This document shows positions 19,285 through 27,784 of a stretch of DNA of 64,000 bases, in pieces (position 1 is the first letter of the stretch; every line of letters begins with the position of its first letter). The position numbers were made by a program, and so were the translations under genes. The DNA is from Bartonella rattaustraliani AUST/NH4 (lineage in GTDB: Bacteria; Pseudomonadota; Alphaproteobacteria; Rhizobiales; Rhizobiaceae): contig NZ_CALW02000031.1 in assembly GCF_000312565.1 (NCBI RefSeq), positions 1-64,000 on the forward strand. Reading direction: 5' to 3'. Below the pieces are notes generated by a model. It saw nothing but the letters and a program-made list of their open reading frames with translations, was not told where the DNA came from and ran no database searches.

Positions 19285-19425
19285 TGCATAAAATGTGCAA
19301 CGAAATGATTGATTCATCATGAAAAAAGAGTTGAAATGAAGAGAACTTCACGACATTTAAGCCTTACTCTCAAGAAGAAAAATAATTTATGATCGTTATA
19401 AATGAATATGTTAATTCTTTTATAA
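19285..19425 (-). repeat. Integrase-leader repeat, copy 7, partial and inverted
   Basis: Read on the minus strand, the sequence (ATTCATTTATAACGATCATA, then AAATGTCGTGAAGTTCTCTT) matches the first half of the leader unit as in copy 4. The Shine-Dalgarno and integrase codons are missing or unrecognisable. With copy 6 it forms a second inverted pair, like the pair bounding the argH islet. Confidence 0.5.
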
Positions 19426-19636
19426 AACATACAAAAATACTCTGACCATAAACCCCTTAGTTTTATGAGAACAGATAACCCAAATACCCGATGAAAAACT
19501 TGTCAAACATGCCTTTTAGAGACCACGATTTTGATTTTTCAAAAAACAGATAAACCTTATGAGAGAAGTCTTTCACAAAACTTTCAAATCAATCTACACA
19601 AATACAACCCAATCTGCTCCAAGACAGCACAATATT

Positions 19637-20677
19637 TTAAGCTGCCATTTGGCGTCGTGCAATAATTGTAAGCCCCAGTAAAGCTTGACGAATGATAGCT
19701 TCTCCTAAAAGCGGATTTTTACGACTCTCTAAAACAGCGGTTTGAATTTTTTCCATTGCATAAGAAATATATTCCAACTTCCAATATCTTAAAGCGTGTT
19801 CAACTGTTTTTTTCCGCTGGAAAAAAATCGGCGGTCGTGCTTGAGAAATCACTGTAAAAGGCGTTTTCCCTTCAACCTCCACTTGATAACGCAAAAGTTG
19901 TAACTGCTGAAAATGCCTTTGTGCCGTAGTTAAAATAAGAAAAATTGTACCATGCAATGCTGCATATCGACTAAAGTGAGCCTCAAAACCTGAAATATCA
20001 CCCAATAAAAGGGCATCAACCACTTCATCAAGAGAAAGAGCACTCACATTACTCACCACAGCTTTTACATCTTCAAGAGTGATACACCTCTCTGAAGCAT
20101 AAAGACAAAGCTTCTCTAATTCACCCCGCGAAACGAGACGGTCCGCCCCTAAACTTTCATGCAACCACTTGCGTGCATCTAAAGAGAGGGTCTTTTTAAA
20201 ATGCCCTAAAATCTCGTCCATCAAACCATCAAGAGAACGCGCATCGTCTGCAAAACAAGGCAAAGCCATTGCTTTTGAAGCCGTTTCAACGACATTGCGC
20301 AGCCCTGTTCCTTTTTTCAAATCTCCAGCCTCAATAAGAATAAAACATGCCTCTGGCGGATCTTCAATTAAAAGCTTTAAAGCTGTAAGAAAACCCTTTT
20401 GATTGGCACCATTAGAAATCCATATCAAACGGTCCCCTCCAAAGAGTGATAAAGTACGTGCTTCATTCCCCAAACGTGCAGGATCTTTATCAATTTCCAC
20501 TGCATCCAAACGAATTGTTGAAAAAGGATCGTCTATTGCCACCCGTGTAAGCTTTACAAAACATTGCGCACGCTCACAAACAAGACCACGATCTGGCCCG
20601 TAAATAAGAACAATAGGAAAGGCACGTGAGAAACGTGTGAGAAAATGATCAACTTCATGCGCTTTTTTCTGAGCCAA
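19637..20677 (-). CDS. holA: DNA polymerase III subunit delta
   Basis: A 346-residue HolA, the clamp-loader delta subunit that opens the beta clamp; normally essential. Visible features: the N-terminal PIVLIYGPDRGLVCERAQ (degenerate P-loop region), DPARLGNEARTLSLFGGDRLIWI, SLGADRLVSRGELEKLCLYA (typical of HolA), and SLDEVVDALLLGDISGFEAH. It starts 4 bp after the stop of the broken ABC ATPase gene on the same strand, so its transcription probably passes through the importer pseudo-operon. In many rhizobia holA follows leuS and lptE, which are absent here. The coding frame is intact. Confidence 0.92.
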   Translation of the reverse strand: MAQKKAHEVDHFLTRFSRAFPIVLIYGPDRGLVCERAQCFVKLTRVAIDDPFSTIRLDAVEIDKDPARLGNEARTLSLFGGDRLIWISNGANQKGFLTALKLLIEDPPEACFILIEAGDLKKGTGLRNVVETASKAMALPCFADDARSLDGLMDEILGHFKKTLSLDARKWLHESLGADRLVSRGELEKLCLYASERCITLEDVKAVVSNVSALSLDEVVDALLLGDISGFEAHFSRYAALHGTIFLILTTAQRHFQQLQLLRYQVEVEGKTPFTVISQARPPIFFQRKKTVEHALRYWKLEYISYAMEKIQTAVLESRKNPLLGEAIIRQALLGLTIIARRQMAA

Positions 20678-20681
20678 AATA

Positions 20682-21476
20682 CTAATCCATTAAAAGGGCA
20701 TCATCATCAAGAACTTCCCCACGAACTTTCTGAAACATGCCAATTAAATCATTTACACCTAAATTCCTACGTTCTTCTTGACACACATCCAAAATCACCT
20801 TTCCGCCATGCAACATTAATGTGCGATCTCCATAGTCAAGAGCTTGACGCATAGAATGTGTCACCATAATAGTGGTTAATTTCTTCTCTTCAACGATTTT
20901 TTCGGTTAACTGCATGACAAAATCAGCCATTCTTGGGTCTAATGCTGAAGTATGCTCATCAAGCAATAAAACATCCGCATGCGCTAAGGTCGCCATTACC
21001 AAACAAATTGCTTAGCGCTGTCCGCCTGACAAACTATCTATAGGATTATGGATATATGCTTCAAGACCAATGCCTAATTTGGCAACTTCCTCTCGAAAGA
21101 ATTTCCGTTTTTCATGCTTTAAAGCTAAACGCAAACCACGACGGCTCCCCCGAAGAGCAGCAAGAGCCAAATTTTCTTCAATTGTTAAAGAACCGCAACT
21201 TCCTATTAACGAATCCTGAAAAACACACGCAACCCTTCCAGTGCGCTCACTGACTGATTGTCTGGAAACATTTTGTCCATTGATCACCACTTTTCCTTCT
21301 GTAGGAAAAATTGCGCCCGCTAAAACACTCAACAAAGTTAATTTACCAGCACCATTTGAACCAATAATCGTGACAAAACTTCCCCAATCAATCTTAAGGT
21401 TAATATCAATGAGTGCCTGTTTTTCCAAAGGCATTCGCGGTTTAAAAGTGACCCCGACATGAGAAAACCCAATCAT
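20682..21476 (-). pseudogene. ABC importer ATP-binding protein, nonsense-interrupted
   Basis: A 264-codon ABC ATPase frame broken by one in-frame TAA at 21012-21014, directly after the signature motif (DSLSGGQR*AICLVMATL; relatives have Gln, so CAA to TAA is likely). Downstream parts remain in frame: VLLLDEHTSALDP (Walker B), IMVTHSMRQALDYGDR (switch His). Walker A reads GSNGAGKLTLL, with Leu replacing the conserved Ser/Thr after Lys, a second damaging change. The family partner is a PF04392-type importer. The start overlaps the permease stop by 4 bp. The final stop is 4 bp before holA. Confidence 0.9.
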
Positions 21477-22358
21477 TGTTTACGCCTCCCCCAATAGCGT
21501 GGTATAATAACAGCTAAAACAACTAAAAGTGCTGTAATCAACTGAAGATCTGTCGATGTATCAATACCAATTCCGTTTGCTTCAAAAGCAAATTGCACTG
21601 TAATACGATAAAGTACAGACCCTACAATACAGCTCACAACAATCCAAAAAATATTGCGCGTATAGAATAAAGTTTCACCAATAATAAGTGCTGCTAAATC
21701 AAAAATAATTGTCCCTATTCCACCGGTAATATCGGTCGCAATTGCAGTTTGTATATAAAGAGAACCACCAAGCGCAACACAAGCATTTGAAAGCCACATA
21801 CCAAAATAAATCAAGCCCGACGTATGAACCCCTTGCGCTGTAGCCATACGTGGATTAGCGCGCATTGCAAAACCTATTTCACTTTCTAAAAAACGCCAAA
21901 TCAAAAATGCCACAATCAGCAATAGAACCCCAACCAAAAGAGAACGTACAAAGATATCAGGCAAACCAAACACATTATAAAAGGGCGTTAAAGCAGTATC
22001 AGCAAGTGCCAAATTAACACTGGCCCCTCCCATAATCCCCATAATACGAAGATTGATTGTGTAAAGTGCAGACATTGTCAAAATGGAAGCCAAAAGATTC
22101 AAAATGCCAAAACGCAAATTAAGTAAAGCGGTCAATAAACCAGCTACCATACCTGCACAAAAAGCGCATGCCATAGCGATCCATGGATTAAACCCTAGAA
22201 AAATCAAAACGCCACAAACACATGATTCAAGAAGAAATGAACCATCAACGGTTAAATCAGGAAAATCCAAAATACGAAATGAAAGATAAACCCCTATAGC
22301 AACAAATGCATAAATTAAGGCCTAACTCCACAGCTCCAGAAAACGCAAAGACACTCAT
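21473..22358 (-). pseudogene. ABC importer permease, frameshifted near the N-terminus
   Basis: Membrane permease of the branched-chain type, with about eight hydrophobic segments. From 22270 leftward 265 residues are open (DFPDLTVDGSFLLESCVCGV to VIIPRYWGRRKQ). The true N-terminus is upstream: an ATG at 22358 opens MSVFAFSGAVELGL, and one extra A near 22318-22322 shifts the frame away from IYAFVAIGVYLSFRI, which leads into DFPDLTVDG. So a single-base insertion removes the normal start. Reinitiation at the internal Met would lose the first membrane helix. It overlaps the ATPase gene by 4 bp. Confidence 0.85.
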
Positions 22359-22422
22359 CCAAAGACCATCCTCATAAAAACCGCACGTAGCTTTACCGTA
22401 TCAACATCACCCCCATAAAAGA

Positions 22423-23391
22423 TTATTGAATAACTTTTGTCGCGCTTTCAATAATTGCTTTCGGAATCACAATACCAACTTTTTTAGCTGCTTTTAGATC
22501 AATTCTAATATCATTATTAGCAGCCTGTACCACATCAAAATTACTAGGCTTTTCACCCTTTAAAATACGGACAACCAGTTTTCCAGCTTCAACGCCCACA
22601 TCGTAGAAATTGACTCCCTGTGTCATAAAAGGACCACGCCCAATAGAATCACAGTATACAGTAAATAAAGGCGTATTCGTCTCCTAGGTGATTTTTGCTA
22701 CACCCTCTAAAACAGAAAAAACCGTACTATCAGCAGGAACAAACATAACATCCACTTTGTCCGCTAAAGCTCGTGTTGCGGCTTGAACATCAGAAGATTT
22801 AGGCGCCGATGAAGCAATAACTTTAACTCCAACTTTATTTGCAACATCTTTTAACACCTTAAGTGTTGAAACAGAATTTACTTCGGAAGCATTATAAAGG
22901 AAGCCTATTATTTTTAAATCTGGTTTCACTGTTTGCAAAAATTCAAGACTTTTTGCAACATCTATATAATCAGAAGTTCTCGTCACATTACCACCAGGTT
23001 TGGTCAGTGAAGAAACTATTTTCGCACCGATAGGGTCAGAAATTGCAGCAAAAACAACAGGAATCGTCTTGGTTGCAGCAAACACTGTTTGTGCTGAAGG
23101 TGTACTAATAGCAACAATGACATCAAGCTTATCACCGACAAATTTACGTGCAACTTGCGTTGCTGTAGAAATATTGCCCTGCGCTGATAAAAAGGTAAGT
23201 TCTAAATTCTCACCTTGTTTATAACCACTTTCTACAAGGAAACCTATACCCCCTTTGCGAACGGCATCTGCAGCAGGATGTGCCATAATTTGTGTTATGG
23301 CAACTTTAACATGATCACCAGCTTTTGCAAAATTTTTCATGGTAAAAACAGTTGCAATGACAATCCATAAGAGACTTATTCTTTTTAAAAT
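22423..23391 (-). pseudogene. ABC importer substrate-binding protein, nonsense-interrupted
   Basis: Periplasmic binding protein of the PF04392 (ABC_sub_bind) family. Residues of a signal peptide (ILKRISLLWIVIATVFTM) precede the mature VKVAITQIMAHPAADAVRKG. The frame is open to 22687, then a TAG at 22684-22686 (GVAKIT*ETNTPLF, where Gln is expected) splits it. The rest, to 22423, stays in frame (GVNFYDVGVEAGKLVVRILK). A Shine-Dalgarno (GAGGAGCGGAG) stands before an ATT codon at 23391, where ATG would give a normal signal peptide, so the start may also be lost. An in-frame ATG far upstream (23460) is a less likely start. Confidence 0.88.
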
Positions 23392-23581
23392 TTTACTCCG
23401 CTCCTCTTTGTATGAAAAATAAAGAAAGGGTAACGTATTGAAGAGAATTTCTAAAATCAATCTTTAATTTTTGAAACATTCGCAAAATAAATCCGCTTAA
23501 AATGTTATTTTTTTGTTGCAATTCGTAAAAGCCTGCGCCATACAATCAACATCTGAAGCAAAATATGTTTCGAATCGATGA

Positions 23582-23656
23582 GCGGGTGTAGCTCAGGGGT
23601 AGAGCACAACCTTGCCAAGGTTGGGGTCGTGGGTTCGAATCCCATCGCCCGCTCCA
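23582..23656 (+). tRNA. tRNA-Gly(GCC)
   Basis: A complete cloverleaf. The acceptor strand GCGGGTG pairs with CGCCCGC. The D arm contains GTAGCTCAGGGGTAGAGCAC. The anticodon arm is ACCTT-GCC-AAGGT-like with anticodon GCC. The T arm reads GTGGGTTCGAATCCCAT, and CCA is encoded. Anticodon GCC reads GGC and GGU glycine codons. It lies beside the left end of the prophage remnant, a common integration site, although no intact att copy at the far end is clear. Confidence 0.97.
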
Positions 23657-23702
23657 TGAATTTGTTATGTATGTGTAGCTTGTCAGCGGTGTAGCTTGTC
23701 TG

Positions 23703-23747
23703 TAGCTTGTCACCAGGTTTTGCAGAATTTGACACCAGGTTTTGCAG
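23703..23747. repeat. Iteron-like 22-bp tandem repeat by tRNA-Gly
   Basis: Two tandem units at 22-bp spacing share CACCAGGTTTTGCAG exactly (preceded by CTTGT in one and TTTGA in the other). Two further GTAGCTTGTC words precede them at about 23674-23700. Such direct repeats beside a phage helicase gene could be iterons of a phage origin or part of an attachment region. A degenerate relative lies at 27787-27825. Confidence 0.6.
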
Positions 23748-23885
23748 CAATTCATTTTTAAAATTCACGTCTTTTTAAAAAAATTAAAGAGGTTTTCAAA
23801 GGGTCTTCAAAGGTCTTTCAAAGGGCGTTTTAAGATGCATAATTTTGGGTGAGAGCCTCTTGGATTTTTTCTAAGATATTACCGA

Positions 23886-25367
23886 TTATCTTCTCTCTTC
23901 CAGATTGCTAAAGCGTGTAAAATCGGATTGAAAGGCAAGAGAAACGACGCCTGTCGAACCATGACGTTGTTTGGCTATAATAACCTCAGCTTTGCCCTTG
24001 GCTTTCTCCATTGCCTCTTGCCATTTACTATACTCAAGGGAGCCTTCTTTGGGTGCTTCATTTTTGAGATAATATTCTCCACGATAAACAAACAGCACAA
24101 CATCGGCATCTTGTTCAATGGAACCTGATTCTCGTAGATCGGCAAGCTGGGGACGTTTATCTGTTCGGTTTTCAACTTGGCGTGAGAGCTGTGAAAGAGC
24201 AATGATGGGGATATTGAGTTCTTTTGCCAAAGCTTTAAGCCCCATGGTAATCGCTGTGATTTCTTGAACACGGTTTTCTGAAGAACGTTTTGCGCTACTT
24301 GTCATTAACTGGATATAATCAATGACTAAGACACCCAAACCATGTTGGCGTTTGAGACGCCTTGCACGGGCGGATAATTGGGCAAGGGAGATACCACCAG
24401 TTTGGTCGATATAAAGGGGTATTTTTTGTAAATGATGCGTTGCACGAATAATTTTGCTCAATTGCTCTTCTGAGAGATTGCCTCGTCGAATATCACAAGA
24501 AGAGACCTCTGTTTGTTCAGAGATAATACGGGTTGCAAGTTGTTCTGATGACATTTCCAATGAGAAAAAGCCAATAATCCCTCCTTCATGGGCTTGTGAG
24601 GGATCTTTGATTTTCTCACTATGATAATGAGCCTTGGCAATATGAAAGGCAATATTGGTAGCAAGTGCAGTTTTACCCATCCCTGGGCGCCCAGCTATGA
24701 TAATCAAGTCGGATGGCTGCAACCCTCCCATTTTTTCATCCAATGGTTTTATATGAGTCGCTAACCCTGAAAACCTTGAGGAGCGCTTTTTAGCAGCACT
24801 CGCCATGTTCAGTGCTTTTGCAATGGCTGTATCAAAGTTTTCAAACCCACCCCCATATTTGCCTTTGTCGGCAAGTTCAAACAATTGATGTTCAACAGTT
24901 TCTATTTGTTGTGTTGGTGTAAGCTCGAGTGGAGCCTCAAAGGCTGTCGTGACAACTTGATGTCCAAGATGTATCAACGAGCGTCGGATAAAAAGATCAT
25001 AGATAACCCGTCCATAATCTTCAGCATTAATGATTGTCACCGCGTCTTTGGCTAAACGAACAACATAATGAAAGACGCTAATATCACCAATTTTTTCTTC
25101 AGCTGGAATACAGGATTTAATGGTAATAGGGGTTGCAACTTTGCCGTTTTTGATCATATGCAAAACTGTAGCAAAAATCTTTTGATGAAGAGTTTCAAAA
25201 AAATGTTCTGCTTTCAAAAAATCTGCAACACGATCAAGGGCATCATTGTTAACAAGAATTGCTCCAAGCAATGCTTGTTCGGCTTCAATATTATGCGGGA
25301 GTTGGCGAATAGAAGAGAGCAAGCTGTCTCTTGAATTTTCCGTTTTTAGCCGGTTTACTTTTTCCAT
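23886..25367 (-). CDS. dnaB: Phage-type replicative DNA helicase, DnaB family
   Basis: A 493-residue DnaB. The N-terminal domain (PHNIEAEQALLGAILVNNDA, about residues 20-115) binds primase. The RecA-like C-terminal domain has Walker A AGRPGMGKTALATN, IIGFFSLEMSSEQLATR, Walker B LGVLVIDYIQLM, and SGSIEQDADVVLFVYR with ALSQLSRQVENR. It should unwind DNA at a phage replication fork. The context (truncated methylase, lysis genes, iteron-like repeats) marks it as a prophage copy and not the chromosomal dnaB, which should lie elsewhere. I chose the ATG at 25367 because GGAGAGGAGAAAAGAGAC precedes it; the longer frame to 25400 lacks this. The frame is intact. Confidence 0.9.
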   Translation of the reverse strand: MEKVNRLKTENSRDSLLSSIRQLPHNIEAEQALLGAILVNNDALDRVADFLKAEHFFETLHQKIFATVLHMIKNGKVATPITIKSCIPAEEKIGDISVFHYVVRLAKDAVTIINAEDYGRVIYDLFIRRSLIHLGHQVVTTAFEAPLELTPTQQIETVEHQLFELADKGKYGGGFENFDTAIAKALNMASAAKKRSSRFSGLATHIKPLDEKMGGLQPSDLIIIAGRPGMGKTALATNIAFHIAKAHYHSEKIKDPSQAHEGGIIGFFSLEMSSEQLATRIISEQTEVSSCDIRRGNLSEEQLSKIIRATHHLQKIPLYIDQTGGISLAQLSARARRLKRQHGLGVLVIDYIQLMTSSAKRSSENRVQEITAITMGLKALAKELNIPIIALSQLSRQVENRTDKRPQLADLRESGSIEQDADVVLFVYRGEYYLKNEAPKEGSLEYSKWQEAMEKAKGKAEVIIAKQRHGSTGVVSLAFQSDFTRFSNLEERR

Positions 25368-25389
25368 GTCTCTTTTCTCCTCTCCTTTG

Positions 25390-25750
25390 CTAAAAATCAC
25401 AATTGGAAATGATGAGCTCTTGAGCCGGAGTCGGCTTATTTGATGAAGAGCAGGTATAAGAAGTGGTGACCTCTTTTATCTTAAATGGGCTAAAGCTTTT
25501 ACGGATCTCGGGCACATCATTGAGAGACAGAAGAAACTTCCCCTTTAATTGTGCAAGCAGTGCGGACATCCTCTGATAATCCTCTCGCTTAAACAAATCC
25601 TTTCCATAGTAATCCTCAGCACCCCAATAAGGCGGATCAAGGTAAAACAAGGTGTTCTTCCGGCCATAGCGCCTGATAAACTCAAACCAATCTAAATGTT
25701 CAATGGTAACACCTGCTAAACGACGGTAAATGCGCTTGATATGAATAAAG
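25390..25750 (-). pseudogene. Dam-type (D12 class) adenine methyltransferase, C-terminal fragment
   Basis: The last 115 or so codons of a D12-class N6-adenine DNA methyltransferase. IYRRLAGVTIEHLDWFEFIR leads to the catalytic motif LFYLDPPYWGAEDYYGKDLF (DPPY) and to the family end FLLSLNDVPEIRKSF. The N-terminal SAM-binding FxGxG motif and target-recognition domain are missing. Sequence left of the TIEHLDW region becomes low complexity (MNDNLGYIFFHMNNAF), where homology stops, near 25750. Intact relatives are about 280 residues, so this cannot be active alone. It ends 23 bp before the dnaB start. Confidence 0.82.
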
Positions 25751-26582
25751 ACGAAAGCATTATTCATATGAAAAAATATATAACCAAGATTATCGTTCAA
25801 GTTTATTACAGTACAATATTCTTAAAAGAAACATCAAATATCATTGATCTATATATTGAATATGCTCCTCTAATATATTTTTTCAGTTGGAAACAGACGA
25901 TAAGAGAGGGATAAAATATCTATTATGTTTTTATATAAATATATTTTATTTATAACAAAATTTATGTAACACTTTATTTCAAATCATTCATGAAAGTATG
26001 TTTTTAAGGAAATTAAGCAATTAGAGGAAAAAATAAATAACAATTAAATTAACTATGGATTTTTTGATTCAATATGTATAATACGATATGTATTTGATGT
26101 ATGATTCTAAAATAATTATTAGATATGGAGTGTTTAATTATAATGTCTATTTTTGTTTTTACAAAAATTTCCGTTACGTAGGTAATGGATTTTATTATTA
26201 CTTAAAAATCAATGCCTGTTCGTTCGTTAATTATCCATTTTTTATTGGAAAGAGCTTTTCTTTGCTAAAATTATTGAAATTTTTCAAGTAACTTTTCTCT
26301 GAATTATTTTAGATCAATTATATTTATAGGTAGAATATCTGATTATAAATTGATTTATGAAAAGTTATTGTATTTAAGGATCAAGAAAAATTAATTATTA
26401 CAAAATGAATAGTAATTAAAATATTTTTTTGTTGTAATTAAAACGATATGGTCTTTAACGTATCGTGCTATGGTGGCTTTAGCTCAATGAGTCCATTTCG
26501 CCGTTTCGTTCTTAAAAATTGAGTAGATGTAAGTTTTGAATTCATATCCTGCTTTGTGTAGGTTTTTTATAGGGTAAGAATA
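25751..26582. other. Very AT-rich junction in prophage remnant
   Basis: About 830 bp of extreme AT-richness between the oppositely directed phage modules. A 67-codon open frame at 26088-26291 (rich in Tyr, Phe and Asn) looks like a composition artefact. At 26470-26560 a stretch with TTTAGCTCAATGAG and TTTTGAATTCATATCC faintly resembles the D and T arms of a tRNA. Just before the endolysin, AGGGTAAGAATA provides a weak ribosome site. Confidence 0.45.
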
Positions 26583-27245
26583 ATGCGAAAAATATCAACA
26601 GAAGCGCTTGCACTGATTAAGCAATGGGAAGGCTTACGTTTAGAGGCCTATGAAGATTCCGGCGGGGTATGGACAATTGGTTATGGGCATACAAGTGCAG
26701 CTGGCGCTCCAACTGTCCATAAAGATATGCAAATTACGGAAAAAGAAGCTGAAAAAATCCTTCGTCAGGACTTGAAAAAATGTGAATCCGTTGTTGTAAA
26801 AGCCGTTATAGTTCCTTTAAACGATGAACAATTCGCAGCATTAGTATCATTTTGCTATAATGTAGGAATAACAGCTTTTTGCAAATCTACACTTTTAAAA
26901 AAGCTCAATAAAGGTGAATATGAAACGATACCAACTGAATTGCAAAAATGGACAAGAGTAGGAGGAAAACGTATTCAAGGTCTTGTCAATCGTCGAGCAG
27001 CCGAAGCAGGGTTATGGGTGAAAGGAGCTCATGTTGCCCCCAATTATCATGTAATAGAAGCAGAAGGTGTGACAGGCATTTGCAAAATAGAAGCTCTTGC
27101 CCCAATCATAGGCTCTTTTTCAGGACTTGGGGGACTTTTTGCCGGAAATGGCCCTGTCCAATGGGCCTTAGCAGGCATTATGGTTGTAGCTGCTTGTACA
27201 GCTATGGTATATATTGCTAAGCGTTTTCAGGAACACCGCCTATGA
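26583..27245 (+). CDS. Phage endolysin (GH24 lysozyme) with C-terminal membrane segment
   Basis: A 220-residue muramidase. The GH24 catalytic triad is E16, D25 and T31 (KQWEGLRLEAYEDSGGVWT), with the same 9 and 6 residue spacings as T4 lysozyme. WTIGYGHTS and NDEQFAALVSFCYNVG follow, then LVNRRAAEAGLW at about 135-146. After residue 165 the chain continues with a Gly-rich linker (IIGSFSGLGGLFAGNG) and one strong membrane helix (WALAGIMVVAACTAMVYIA), ending in basic residues. The tail could anchor the enzyme in the inner membrane. It overlaps the next gene by 4 bp (ATGA). It degrades peptidoglycan in phage lysis; here it may be a retained phage gene or one co-opted by the host. Confidence 0.92.
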   Translation: MRKISTEALALIKQWEGLRLEAYEDSGGVWTIGYGHTSAAGAPTVHKDMQITEKEAEKILRQDLKKCESVVVKAVIVPLNDEQFAALVSFCYNVGITAFCKSTLLKKLNKGEYETIPTELQKWTRVGGKRIQGLVNRRAAEAGLWVKGAHVAPNYHVIEAEGVTGICKIEALAPIIGSFSGLGGLFAGNGPVQWALAGIMVVAACTAMVYIAKRFQEHRL

Positions 27246-27469
27246 TCTTATGGATAAAAAAATATCTGACTATGACGTCAGCAATCATAGCAGTTTTTTT
27301 TATAGCTTTAGTGAAAGCCTTTTTTCTTGGAAAAAGGGCTGAAAAGCAAAAACAAACAAAGGAAGCTTTTAATATAGCGAAAACACGGCTTGAGGTAGAA
27401 AATGAAATTAACAAGAAAAGTGATGCTGATGTGCGTAATAAGCTTTCTAACTGGTTGCGTGACGAATGA
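27242..27469 (+). CDS. Probable inner-membrane spanin-like protein (Rz-like)
   Basis: A 75-residue protein with one N-terminal membrane helix (MTSAIIAVFFIALVKAFFLG, residues 10-29). A charged and probably coiled-coil tail follows (KRAEKQKQTKEAFNIAKTRL, then VENEINKKSDADVRNKLSNW). Size, topology and position directly after the endolysin fit the i-spanin class, or the small phage proteins with a VRxxLSxW tail found next to rhizobial phage endolysins. It overlaps the endolysin stop by ATGA, and the lipoprotein gene starts inside it. The spanin role is inferred from arrangement, not from family recognition. Confidence 0.65.
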   Translation: MILWIKKYLTMTSAIIAVFFIALVKAFFLGKRAEKQKQTKEAFNIAKTRLEVENEINKKSDADVRNKLSNWLRDE

Positions 27470-27617
27470 ACGAACCTCTTGTATCGGATGGCTACCAATT
27501 TATTTGAATCGAAAAGACATCAGTGTCATTAGCCCTAATTTGGCAAGAGATATTTTAAAACATAACGAACAAGGTGAGCGTTTATGTGGGTGGAAACCTA
27601 CACGAAAGGTAAAATGA
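27402..27617 (+). CDS. Phage lipoprotein (Rz1-like outer-membrane spanin candidate)
   Basis: A 71-residue lipoprotein starting inside the preceding gene in another frame. The signal MKLTRKVMLMCVISFLTGC ends in a lipobox (FLTGC, Cys19). The mature part contains CIGWLPIYLNRKDISVIS, NLARDILKHNEQGERLCGW and a basic end. A CGW...Y...LxxxxARxILxHNExGxxLCGW pattern is typical of small phage lipoproteins beside endolysins in rhizobial phages. Nested start and lipobox match Rz/Rz1 organisation, in which the outer-membrane lipoprotein pairs with the inner spanin to fuse the membranes at lysis. Confidence 0.75.
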   Translation: MKLTRKVMLMCVISFLTGCVTNERTSCIGWLPIYLNRKDISVISPNLARDILKHNEQGERLCGWKPTRKVK

Positions 27618-27784
27618 TGAAAGTGTAATTCCTCTGAAACATTAACAATGAAAAAATTTGAAAGAGGTGAGTACATTCAAATTGAAAGCAGAAGCACTTA
27701 AAGGATTAAAATACTTTGATAGTCTCTTAATTTAATTGGAGTGACAAGCAGATGTTTGGTTTGAAACAAAAGGATTCAACTGGT

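Larger units (their letters stand above)
18038..19636. other. 1.6 kb spacer holding an inverted leader-repeat pair
   Basis: No large gene is present. A plus-oriented leader copy (18450-18720) and a shorter minus-oriented copy (19285-19425) bracket about 570 bp that contain one possible small membrane-protein ORF; each is listed separately. The left 400 bp, upstream of tyrC, should contain its promoter. The right 200 bp lie downstream of holA. Confidence 0.5.

Noticed and set aside
20169-20603. Plus-strand open frames opposite holA
   Set aside because: They are mirror images of the holA coding frame with no independent signals.
26088-26291. A 67-codon Tyr/Phe/Asn-rich frame in the prophage junction
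   Set aside because: Amino-acid make-up reflects extreme AT content, and there is no ribosome binding site.
26470-26560. A tRNA-like stretch before the endolysin (TTTAGCTCAATGAG ... TTTTGAATTCATATCC)
   Set aside because: No acceptor stem closes, the anticodon arm does not pair, and the T loop lacks TTCGAAT; at most a decayed tRNA or chance.
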